A stretch of 64,000 nucleotides of DNA from Bicyclus anynana (Eukaryota; Arthropoda; Insecta; Lepidoptera; Nymphalidae): assembly GCF_947172395.1 (NCBI RefSeq), contig NC_069083.1, positions 11,688,501 through 11,752,500 of the forward strand, in the 5' to 3' direction. Below are positions 54,500 through 64,000 of the stretch, in pieces (position 1 is the stretch's first letter; every line of letters begins with the position of its first letter). The notes beneath the pieces were generated by a model. It had not been told where the DNA came from. It made no database searches and saw only the letters and a program-made list of their open reading frames with translations. The position numbers and the translations under genes are program-made.

Positions 54500-56496
54500 T
54501 AAAAAAGGCATTTCTAAATATGACGTTTCTTAAACAAAATATTTGAGAATAATTAATGTTAAGTATAATTAATGGAGAAATGTATCGCCTTTTTTCATCC
54601 ACTCTTGATTCGGGCGAGATACTTCAGCAAGGTATCGTATTAAACATCATGCATCAAACAAAATACATATTTTCCACCCACGTACTTTTGTTCACAGACA
54701 AAACATACAAGTGAAACAAACTGCAGCATTTCAAAGATGTTTCACATGTATCACGGGCGCGTGTTCTGCTACAAGACATTGCGCGGAACGATTCTTAATG
54801 TTGCAAAACAGCGTTTTCGGACATTAAGCTGCAAGCTGTTGCAAGACATTTGTTTCAGTGAGAAATTCTACCAATTTTTTTAGTGTTTTTATCTCTGAAT
54901 AATATTTAAGAAAGATTTTTACGAAATGATATTACTCCTCGGGACTTATGCTAATTAGATTCACTAGGTTGTTGTCGTTTTATTTAAAATATCTGAGCGT
55001 CAGAGATTTTTTCTTACCTTTACTTGAAATTATCTACTTCATAAAATAATATTTCAAATACAAGACGAATTTGGTATGTTTTATAAACTTGGTATGTTGT
55101 TCGTGTTTAATTACCAGGATTATGATATTGTCAAATTAAGATTACTTAACAAATAATTATTTATTAACTAATAATAAATGAATTATTTAACAATTAATTC
55201 ATAGTTTTACACTTTTATTTAATTATTTATTCCCAATATAAAGTTTTTAATAAATAGAACCTGCACTGGGTCCCCAATTTTTGAAAACAGATTCTTTTAT
55301 AGAGGAAAAGATTCGAAATTATTCTGAAGTTTCAGACAGATTATTAGAAATTACTATAGAATCTGCATTCACTATTATTCAAAAATGTATTTTCGTCCCT
55401 AAATCTACTCATTGTCCCATTTTTGGAAAAAATTGCCAGCTTTGGAACAAATTGACAAAATTACAAAAATTAAAGTGTCGGATTAAACAAATTCAAAATA
55501 AAAAAAGTAATAATAAATTAATTAGTTGTTTAATAATTAAGATTAATTTAACTTGACCCGCTTCCAAGCATCTCGAAATAATGGCTAAAATAGAGTTATC
55601 AAAATTAATATTTTTCTGTACACTTCGTGCGCGAGTCCGACTCGCTCATGGCCAGTTTATTTAAGTTAAGTTGATTAAATTCTTCTTTTCCATAAAAGCA
55701 AAGAATTTATTAAATTTTCCTACTTCAAGTTGGTATGTATGTGACTCTACTGCCAGATTAGACGGCACATTCTACTGAGCCGGTAAGAACTATCTCTCAA
55801 AAAAAAAAAAAACATTTCCAAGAAGTAACTTTTTGACGTAGGCACAAGACGTGAAATACCTAATTAGAGTCAGCTGAAAAATTTCGCTACGAGGCTCGAC
55901 CTAAATAGAAATAAGACATTTTGTAAACATTTTACTGCGGGCCAGCCTGTGACGATATTGTGGGCGCTGTCGTTGCAAAATGACACTTTTTACTGCCTCC
56001 GACGACACTTCAGATGTTATGCCCTCACCATAGATGTCGTTATACAGCGGCATTGAGATACCAAATGCCCAGAAAATAGCGTACCTGTAGAAAATTTCTC
56101 GAAATTTATGGCTTCCGCATCCGTAGCCCCGATACGCCTAGGAACGGTCATCATTACTTATAACGACCGAACTGGTATTTTAAAATAGGTTAAGTACTAC
56201 GTTTCAAGAAAAAGAGCTTTCTTACAGTAACAAGTGCAATCTTTTATTTTATTTAACGACAAGACAGAGCTTGAATGCGGTCTCGCTTAATGTTAAGTGA
56301 CGACGCACAATTACATTGGAATACCAGACATACCTTATGCTATATTATATTATACTTATCAATTTTTGACTGTTTACAGAGACTCTAATAGTCTCTGTAA
56401 AACTTTTAAATTATCTGAAGATGAGAATTTTACTCTTAAATTCTTATAATTTTTAGTAACGCAAAAGGTTCTAAAGAATTTTTGCCAGGACATGTA
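54500..56496. other. Long AT-rich intronic stretch, no repeat family recognised
   Basis: An open frame on + from 55254 to 55556 (Lys/Ile-rich, reading SAFTIIQKCIFVPKS and NKLTKLQKLKCRIKQI) could be an old LINE linker remnant but has no diagnostic motif. GC content rises at 55920-56060. Confidence 0.4.
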
Positions 56497-56868
56497 TTTA
56501 TGTATTGTATGGATGTTTGGATGTATGTTAGATGTTTGTTAATCTTTAACGCCGCTAATACTGAAGTGATTTTGCTGAAATATGGAATGGAAATGGATTT
56601 TACTCTGGATTAACACATAGGCTACTTTTTATCCCGAAAAAATCCATGGTTTCCCGAGATTTGTGAAAACTTATGATTTTGATGATATGAATGTTTGTTA
56701 CTCTTTCACGCCTCGACTACTGAACTTAATTAGCTGAAAGTTGGTATTGAGATATATTATAGCCTGGATTGACACATAGGCTACTTTTTATTCCAAAAAA
56801 ATCCATGGTTCTCGAGGGATTTGTGAAAAACGAAATTCCACGCAGACGACGTCGCGGGCGTCCGCTAG
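56497..56868 (+). mobile_element. HelA long form, 5' end worn
   Basis: TTTGGATGTATGTTAGATG, both modules (each with ACACATAGGCTACTTTTTAT), ending GACGTCGCGGGCGTCCGCTAG|T. Confidence 0.75.
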
Positions 56869-58030
56869 TCTACACTATATGTTACTCAATTAACAACCTA
56901 CTCCGACAACACTACGCAGATACGTACACGTTGCAGTTGCTAAACTACGTGTGTTGCCATTAAGTTACACAACTCGTCGAGTTGCACAACTCGTCAAGTT
57001 GAACAACTCGGCGACTCGTACTGTCAAGTTAGTATTATTCCAGTCTCTTTTAACGCAACTGAAACAGACAGTATCTATTGTGACGAGCTCGCAACTTCAT
57101 GCTGACATCCCAGATAAGCTGAAACGGGAACCACAAACTTGCGAGTACTTTCCCATTTCATTAGTCTTGAGATGTTCACACCAACGTCAGCAGCTGCTCT
57201 AGTTCAATTATACATGCTCTACTTTTAGTAGTTGCATTTCTCACTTGTTGTTTTATTAAATTTAATTTATAATTGTACGCGAAACGAGGAATAGGATGAA
57301 GCTTTTTGCTAGTGAATTTTTGTTCTACAATCTGTTTGTTTTGTATTGTTTGTACAGAGATATATCTCAAGAACATTAAAAAGTAATTTAAAATTAGTCA
57401 CAATATTTTGCCTACTTGAAATTCTGTAACCGCTGGACATTTTTTCTTCCTACTTTCGATCTGTATATAATCTAAATAGGATTTAGCAATATTTTTTGTT
57501 TTAGGTTTAGTTTTTCAATAAAACTGAAGTGTCTTTCTTTGATTTTAAGATAACTGTTTTCTCAAGTGTTTAAGGTTATTAATACAATACTAAAACACAA
57601 ACTCTAAATCTTTCTGTTTATCCAGGCTAATATAAAGAACGGCTAGAAAAAAATTAATTAGACTTTCACTGGAAGATAGAGGAGCTTATCGAGCAACCTA
57701 ATATTTAAAATTGTTATCCCTAAAAAAATAACAGTTCATTAAATAGAAATTTTCCTAATTTACCCAGAAAAAAAATAATTCAGAATAAAAATTCTCTAAT
57801 TAATTTTATTTTTTTAGTAGTCATTATAATATGAATGAATATAAAAATTCTATTGCATTTCTCACATAGATTAAAGATCTCTGTAAACTAAACTGTCGGG
57901 TCAAATGCAAGAAGCTTGAAACTTTACGCTTGTCGCAAAAGCTCAAGCACGTACACAAAACTAACTTCCTTGTTTCAGTATCTTCTGCAGACCAAATATT
58001 CTAGCTTAAACGTTTTAAGTTTTTAGTACA
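56869..58030. other. Intronic sequence; short TCGAGTTGCACAACTCG-type repeats at 56965-57020
   Basis: ACAACTCGTCGAGTTGCACA contains inverted GAGTTG/CAACTC words repeated about three times within 60 bases. The rest is AT-rich and unassigned. Confidence 0.4.
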
Positions 58031-58195
58031 TCTATACTTATATTATAAATTCGAAAGTAAGTCTATCTAAAGTAAGTATATGAGTCTGTATGTCTAATTA
58101 CCTTTTCACGGTTAAATGCCTGAACCAATCGAGATGAATTTTGGTACAATGGTAATGGGTCCTTTGAGCAGAACATATATTGGTCTATAAGCGAT
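58031..58195 (+). mobile_element. HelC 5' half
   Basis: A|TCTATACTTATATTATAAAT, TTACCTTTTCACGGTTAAAT, CAATCGAGATGAATTTTGGT; the 3' half is absent. Confidence 0.55.
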
Positions 58196-59320
58196 TGAAA
58201 TATAAACGAGAACTTGAAAATTTCACTCTAATTTTTGCATATACATTGACTATCGTTAAAATGTAAAATGTAATGATAAATAAATGTGGGTGAAAGGTTA
58301 CACTACTTATTCTTGGCAGAGGAAGTTGCTGGCGTCTGCCTATATAGTATAAACAGGGTATAAAAACAGATGAATAAAAAGTTAAAAAAAAGAAAAGTAT
58401 GCTGGAATAAATTCCTAAAAACAACCGCCTTTGCACATACTATTCTTTTTGTTAGTATCTTTGTATAATTGTTTTTGATGCAAAAATACGTGATATTTTG
58501 ACGTATTTTTGCATAAAAATCATGCAACGTTATATAAAAACTAAATTAAAATGATAAACTACTACTATATTAAAATTCAATCTTACTTCCTCAATCCCAT
58601 CACAATGACTTATTTTTTTGCAACTAATATTATAATAATGTTTGTTTGTTGCAAATAGGCTCCAAAACTATCCGATACTGTTATCAGATTATACTATCGT
58701 TTTTCGTCACCAAAGTTACAAAATACATATTAACATCTCGTTGACCGATAAAACAAACCTTGATCCGCATCAAATTGAATCGTTCAACGGGATGTATTCG
58801 GAATCGTGCATCATATTTGAAATCAAATATTATTATAGATATTGTGATCGCAAAATTTCAATTTGTTGCCAGTCAACCAAAAATTAATTAGAATTGTATT
58901 AATAAATGAATTGACTAGTTTCAATAGTTTTCAATTGAAGTCGGAATTTCGATAAACATTTTTGACATGCCGTCAGAACATTCTACAAATTTTACCACAA
59001 AATTATTTAGCATTGCATTCAACTGTGTGTGGCTAGCTTGTTTGATAACGGAACATGATCTCGGATCGAGTATTATTTATTAACCCTCCCTAAAATAGGA
59101 GGTTCAGTATCCATGTATGCATGTACGTATTACGTTTACGATTACGATTACGATACTATTACGATTTAAATGCATGATATAAGAGAGCTACTTTTGTTTC
59201 AATAAAGGCGATACTTGTCTACTTACCATCAGATGAGCAATCTGTTTGTTTGTGTCTGTCTGTCTGAATTGTATCATTACAACAAAATTTAATAATTTAA
59301 AATTAGTAAAGTTACGGTAT
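58196..59320. other. AT-rich sequence, nothing recognised
   Basis: A short ACGATTACGATTACGATA run at 59136-59165. Confidence 0.45.
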
Positions 59321-59649
59321 TTTTTTTTTTATTCTTTACAAGTTAGAACTTGACTATAATCTCACCTGATGGTAAGTGATGATGCAGTCTAAGATGGAAA
59401 CGGGCTAACTTGTTAGGAGGAGGATGAAAATCCACACCCCTTTCGGTTTCTACACGGCATCGTACCGGAACGCTAAATCGTTTGGCGGTACGTCTTTGCC
59501 GGTAGGGTGGTAACTAGCCACGGCCGAAGCCTCCCACCAGCCAGACCTGGACAAATTAAGAAAATCTCAGTCTGCCCAGCCGGGGATCGAACCCAGGACC
59601 TCCGTCTTGTAAATCCACCGCGCATACCACTGCGCCACGGAGGCCGTCA
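59321..59649 (-). mobile_element. SINE-1, full length, well preserved
   Basis: TTTTTATTCTTTACAAGTTA tail to GCGCCACGGAGGCCGTCA head; box B GGGGATCGAACCC intact in reverse. Confidence 0.85.
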
Positions 59650-59697
59650 TTAGGTAGGTAAGGATCGTTAATTTTATAATGTGGACAGTAATTAATA

Positions 59698-59828
59698 GAT
59701 CAAGGTGCTGGAATGGCGACCCCGCACCGGAAAGCGCAGTGTTGGTCAATTCCCCACTAGGTGGACGGTGGTGGTTGTTTGAAAGCCCATGCAAGAGGCC
59801 CCATGTCTACCAGATATTGATGATGATG
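59698..59828 (+). mobile_element. RTE-b 3' scrap
   Basis: AAGGTGCTGGAATGGCGACC, CCACTAGGTGGACGGTGGTG, CCCATGCAAGAGGCC, then GATGATGATGAA. Confidence 0.6.
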
Positions 59829-60690
59829 AACTAATAGATATTGTAAAAACTCACTAATACTATAACTAAACGAGCCCTGTATTTCGTACCTATCTCTAAC
59901 TTCCTACCTTTTTAAAAACATCATTTCTTACGGTTTATTATATTTACTTGTGATTGAAATACTTGTTGCCATAGTTGCATATTGAAGTTGCCATGATCGC
60001 TTCATAACAACAAAGTAATTTTAAGTTGCTATCATTCAACGCGTTAGACAGTGATTCATGATGTTAGTTTTAAAACATCTTTTCTGTAGAGTTTTGAACG
60101 TATATGTTTGTTATTACGTGTTCAAGTGGTTATACATTAGATACAAGCCAGAACATAAATGCCTATGACTTGAGCTGGATATAATATTCTGTGATTATAA
60201 TATTAATATCCACCTCTACTACAAAATAAACAAAGACTGCACTAGGCTTTACTATAATCATATACGTATTTCCTAAGTAAGAATCTTTTTTTTTATTTCG
60301 AATATAAGAGTAGTCAAGCTGACAGTTTGTTATAGAAATTACAGGGTAAAGATTTCACTGTTATTTTAGTCGACTATTTTAATTGAATCAATACTGTAAT
60401 TTCGGTTTACTTTATTCATATATGTAATAGTACTCGTAGTAGTAGGTAGAACTTACCTGTTCATATATGAGGAGATTTAGGTAGATACGCAAAGATAAAT
60501 AAAAGCAGTAAACCTTTTAAAAGCTTCAATTTAATTCTAATAGCCTTAGTGAGTGTCAAGTCAAATTACGACGCTAAAGTCACGTAGAACATTAAACTTA
60601 GAGATTAGTTTGTTACTCGTAGCTCTTTAGATGCAGTTCTTTGACCACCGGTTAGTTAACCGCCAGTTGGTATAAAACAATCATTTCTAA
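59829..60690. other. AT-rich sequence, nothing recognised
   Basis: No repeat or gene seen. Confidence 0.4.
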
Positions 60691-60693
60691 TTA

Positions 60694-60900
60694 TTAACCG
60701 ACTTTAAACGACAAGGTTCTCAATTCGACGCGTATGTTTTTTTTATGTTTGTTACCTCGTAAATTATTTATTTTTGTTTGAAAGAATGTACTTCCAGATT
60801 GGTCCCATTTCGTTTCGGTAGATACCTTTAGTAATTTAGTGTAAAGTAAAATTAAAATAACTGAATTATGTAGACTATATTGCCCATACTGTAACGTTTA
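60694..60900. mobile_element. TIR element G, left part
   Basis: TTAACCGACTTTAAACGACA, AAGGTTCTCAATTCGACGCG, TATGTTTTTTTTATGTTTGT; the right end is not clear. Confidence 0.45.
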
Positions 60901-60958
60901 CTGTGACTATGCTAGATTACAATAAAAACAGAAAAATAAAATATTTTTTACAAAAAGA

Positions 60959-61220
60959 TTTGACCGACTTCAAAAATGCGTTACTCTTAAAATCTAAAAA
61001 CAATATCGTACCCCGTGCCCTTTCTATTGATCGGTTTGAAGGTTTTGCCAAAAAAAAAACAAAATAAACTTTATTTAAGACTTAACTGGACCACTGGACT
61101 TAAGACTTATTTGACATAGCACCGCCTTCAAACTGATCAATAGAAAGGACATAATAATATGTACCTACAATGTTATTAATGTTTCGCTTTTAGACTAATG
61201 CATCTATGAAGTCGGTTAAA
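60959..61220. mobile_element. TIR element G, foldback form, 262 bp
   Basis: TTTGACCGACTTC at the left and GAAGTCGGTTAAA at the right. A second inverted pair inside: CCTTTCTATTGATCGGTTTG (about 61018) and CAAACTGATCAATAGAAAGG (about 61130). Confidence 0.65.
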
Positions 61221-61980
61221 TTATTTTGTGAAAAATGTTTATTAGTTAGGTAGTTACTTGGTTTGTAAAAGATTAAATCATATTTATGTTCAGGTTCGTG
61301 TAATGTTTAAATCATAACGACTATGTTTTATTTAATTTACTATGGTAGAATGAAAAAGAAGCGAAATTTAATAGTATACTATTCAGTGTGATCTACGTCA
61401 TTACAAAGTTACAAGTAGATCAGCATCGCAGTTGACACTACCAGCTTCTGTTGCATAAACGAGTAACAACCTTGAACAACGTCTATTGTCGGAACTTAGA
61501 TGTAGTAAGTTACACAACCACTTAGTTTGTTAACTTTAGTGATATCGGTTAATGATATTTCGATACAGATGTGTTCACACGAAAACATAGAGAAACGAGT
61601 AACGAGTAATGATAACTAGTAACGAGATATAACGTGTACTATTGAAATAGGGCGTGAAAGTTTAGGAAAAAGAAGAAGAATGTTTTCATTTAGTATGCGC
61701 AGTTAATATCAATTCTAGGATTGTCCATTTATAATCCTTTTGTTATATGTATATTGTATAATTATGTACATCTTTCTACCGTTGTATTTTGTACCTTTTC
61801 TTATATCACAATAAACCTATTAATAATAAGTGGTAGCCCCGTGTTTTCCCCCACGTAATTCCTGTTAGCGTATAGAAATTTGATGCTACGCGTAGATAAA
61901 TCAGGTTTCCATAAGTAAAAAAAAATTTCTAATTAAATTAAATATAATAAAGATAACCATGGGTTAATGATTGTTAACAG
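61221..61980. other. AT-rich sequence up to the Ig exon acceptor
   Basis: ACGAGTAACGAGTAATGATA words at 61590-61640. No family recognised. Confidence 0.45.
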
Positions 61981-62084
61981 GTGTGGAGGTACCGGAGTTT
62001 GGGGAACCCATCACCAACCTGACCGTCCCCATCGGCCGTGACGCGACATTCAAGTGCATCGTCGTCAATTTAGGCGTTTATCGA
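61981..62084 (+). CDS. Exon encoding the start of the first Ig domain, DIP (Dpr-interacting protein)/lachesin-like
   Basis: A 104-base exon lies between an acceptor (TTAACAG|GT, 61980) and a perfect donor (GTAAGT, 62085). Joined in phase to the signal exon it continues G-VEVPEFGEPI, then TNLTVPIGRDATFKC and IVVNLGVYR, with exit phase 0. The features match the A to C strand region of an I-set/V-like Ig domain: a PEF opening, an N-linked glycosylation sequon (N-L-T), the V-P-x-G-R-D turn, the first disulphide cysteine, and N-L-G-x-Y-R just before the expected V-x-W of strand C on the next exon. This order is characteristic of insect DIP proteins, GPI-linked or membrane partners of Dpr receptors in synaptic wiring; lepidopteran members are often annotated lachesin-like. 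Codons are GC-rich compared with the flanks. The DIP paralogue cannot be told from 34 residues. Confidence 0.85.
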
Positions 62085-62596
62085 GTAAGTAAACAATTAT
62101 ATTGTTATCATTATAATCAATTTGGTGGCTTTTAAGTTATGTTCTTAACAATACTTTATCATTGTTTAATATCGACTCTCCAATAATACGCCCTAAATTG
62201 TGAGTTTAAAAATATTAGAATGACATGCATTTTAAAATTGTGTAAAAATTATAATATCACTTTTAATAACAAAATAGTTACACATGAATACATGTTTTAC
62301 AATTAAAGTTAGGTCGAGTAATTTACTATTTTATGGTACTCGTATGTACGCTTTGACGAATAGTAGATATTCTCTACCTACAATTCTAACGGCTTAGCAT
62401 GGGTGTAGAATGTTTCAGAGAAATTCACTTGTTATTGATGTGATTAGTACATTATTGTTTTCTTTTGTAAAAAAGTTTTATTAATACATGAGATTAGATA
62501 AACTTGAGCATGAAACATAAGTATATAACTTTGTTTTAAAATTTACTTTTAATAAACTCACGACGTTCATTTTATATAAAAATTTTAATAAAAAAA
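62085..62596. other. Start of the next intron, AT-rich
   Basis: Begins with GTAAGT. No repeat family or exon seen. Confidence 0.5.
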
Positions 62597-63284
62597 ATTC
62601 AACCGACTTCCAACTCAAAAATTAACTTAAACTAAAAAGCAAAAAATAACATCTTACCTATGTGCTACCTTCTGATCAGTTTGAAGGCGGTGCCAAGCCA
62701 GTGATGTTTTAATTTAAGCCGTTTAAATTACAAAATTTCTGTGGTTCTTTCAGAAACGGTTTTAATTGAAACATGACACTAGATTGGCACCGCCTTCACC
62801 GCTTCGAATATTCAGAAAAACATGAAAGGTGACTATCCTCCGTTTTCATCACCAGACCCCCTATGCAGTCACAATCCACATGGTTGGAAAGTTCTCATCA
62901 ATACAAATAAATCAAGCCCAAACAAAAGGTACCTGCTGTAAATCGTTGACGAGTTCCATCGTTTGTGTTTTGGCTCCATCATCAGACCAACTCCAGACCT
63001 TCATAAAATTGAAGTGGTTTAAAATACCTTATGGAAACACTAACAAACGCACTAGCCGTCCCTACAATTTTCAAAAGATCCCCTCGATTTCTCCAGGATG
63101 CCATCATCAGATCCTGACATGAAAAAAATGGGACCACCCTGGAATTAAACCCTTCAAAACAAAAAAAGAATTTTCAAAATCGGTCTACAAATGACGGAAT
63201 TATCGCTGGACATAAAAAAAAAAAAAAAAAAAACATACATACAGTCGAACGTAGAACCTCCTCCTTTTTGGAAGTCGGTTAAAA
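62597..63284. mobile_element. TIR element G, long form, about 690 bp
   Basis: TTCAACCGACTTCC (62597) and GGAAGTCGGTTAAA (to 63283) are inverted copies. An inner inverted pair GAAGGCGGTGCCAA/TTGGCACCGCCTTC lies at about 62682-62800. The right side has a 20-base A run and CAGTCGAACGTAGAACCTCC. A 97-codon frame (62829-63122) in it is not a known transposase. Confidence 0.65.
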
Positions 63285-63285
63285 A

Positions 63286-64000
63286 TACGCTTAATCTTTG
63301 CAACCAAAAATGTGAATGTTCCACATTCTACTTTTACAATTAATGATCAATTTTTATTATATTTTATTGATTATTTCCCTTCTTTGGCACTCACGTGAAA
63401 ACACTTTTTATGGGAAATATCGCAGTGTACCAAAGTGTAGACTACATTATGAGTTAAGCACTAGTTTATTGCCTAAATTACTACAACCAAGTGAGGTAAG
63501 CTTATTAATCTTGCATCAATTGACAGGTCATTGGTGTTTACCTAAAGCCGCCGCTATCTCACTGTAAACATTAATTGCATACTAATTTACGAGGTGTCTG
63601 CCGAACTACTGTCGCACTAATCATTTGTATTGACTAATGTGATGCAACATAACAATAGCTATTGTTTTACCATCGATTTAATTAATCTTGAGCGAAATTA
63701 AGCCTTTGTCTTAACTTCTATTTAAGCCATGAATGTCATTACTAGGAGTATCTAAATAAATTAATTCATAAATAAGCTCACTAATATTATAAATGCGAAA
63801 TTGGTTCAGCGGTTTAGTGAAAATGCAATTCAGACTATTATAGGACTCTAAAGGTGATTACAAATATAAGAAAACTAATGTCGAACAAAGGTTATGATTC
63901 ACAACACTTCTCAGGACAACTTAATTAACAAATCAAACTGTAACCAAAATAAAGACCCTAGAATGGCAGAGAATGACCTTGAGTGGAGTCACGTATTTGT
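63286..64000. other. AT-rich intronic sequence with a HelA 5' scrap
   Basis: TCACTAATATTATAAATGCG at 63778 is the 5' tip of a HelA copy with little else. The rest is unassigned. Confidence 0.4.

Larger units (their letters stand above)
15142..61980 (+). other. Inferred intron 1 of the DIP-like gene, about 46.8 kb
   Basis: Bounded by GTAAGT at the left and TTAACAG at the right. Both flanking exons agree in phase (1/1). The acceptor has a weak pyrimidine tract but a branch-point-like GTTAATGA about 15 bases upstream. No other coding exon was recognised inside; the contents are mobile-element copies and AT-rich sequence. Long first introns with distal signal exons are usual for DIP genes, and the number of old insertions fits intronic neutrality. 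Another exon or a nested gene cannot be excluded by eye. Confidence 0.6.

Noticed and set aside
55254..55556. Lys/Ile-rich open frame on +
   Set aside because: Possibly a very old LINE remnant, but without any diagnostic residue it is indistinguishable from AT-rich noise.
59136..59165. Short direct repeats as a CRISPR-like array
   Set aside because: Simple-sequence ACGATT units without spacers in a eukaryotic intron.
62829..63122. 97-codon open frame inside TIR element G
   Set aside because: No catalytic DDE pattern or DNA-binding motif; the element is too short to carry a transposase.

Overview
The window reads as nuclear DNA of a lepidopteran insect. It is AT-rich, has no long open reading frames and no bacterial gene order, and is packed with short interspersed repeats of kinds I associate with butterfly and moth genomes: tRNA-headed SINEs, RTE-type LINE 3' ends that finish in ATG/GAT repeats, and very small TC...CTAGT elements that look like non-autonomous Helitrons. 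I cannot name the species.

The only host protein-coding sequence I can support is two exons on the + strand. The first (about 15,028-15,141) holds a start codon and a secretion signal, and ends at a strong GTAAGT donor in phase 1. The second (61,981-62,084) restores the phase exactly and encodes the N-terminal strand region of an immunoglobulin domain (ITNLTVPIGRDATFKC, then NLGVYR), followed by another GTAAGT donor. This pattern fits Dpr-interacting proteins (DIPs; often labelled lachesin-like), which are cell-surface proteins of neurons. If the join is right, the window holds about 15 kb of upstream sequence, an intron of about 46.8 kb, and the start of the next intron. The rest of the gene lies beyond the right edge.

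The remainder is repeats separated by AT-rich sequence that I cannot assign. For this annotation I use these local names. HelA to HelE are five Helitron-like families that share the 5' end TC..A.TAATATTATAA or a variant and a 3' end CTAG/CTAA before T. SINE-1 to SINE-5 are five tRNA-headed families. RTE-a and RTE-b are two related LINE 3' ends. In addition there are TIR elements (a 142-bp hAT-like element with an 8-bp target duplication, GAAGTCGG-type elements, a GATGTGAAACATC-type element and two others), one Jockey/CR1-like LINE remnant, several near-perfect palindromes, a CCTACCC minisatellite carried inside HelE, and a 400-bp tandem duplication with a strikingly conserved core.

Layout: 1-15,000 upstream region with HelA, SINE-1, SINE-2 and SINE-4 copies; 15,000-16,100 signal exon tightly bracketed by a Helitron-like copy and LINE fragments; 16,100-32,000 intron with TIR elements, SINEs and the large minisatellite; 32,000-42,000 nested TIR/SINE cluster and the best RTE copy; 42,000-44,000 tandem duplication; 44,000-61,900 scattered elements in AT-rich sequence; 61,981-62,084 Ig exon; 62,100-64,000 next intron with a 690-bp TIR element. 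I found no convincing novel gene system; the most interesting material is structural. Repeat boundaries are accurate to about 10-20 bases unless a terminus or target duplication is quoted.
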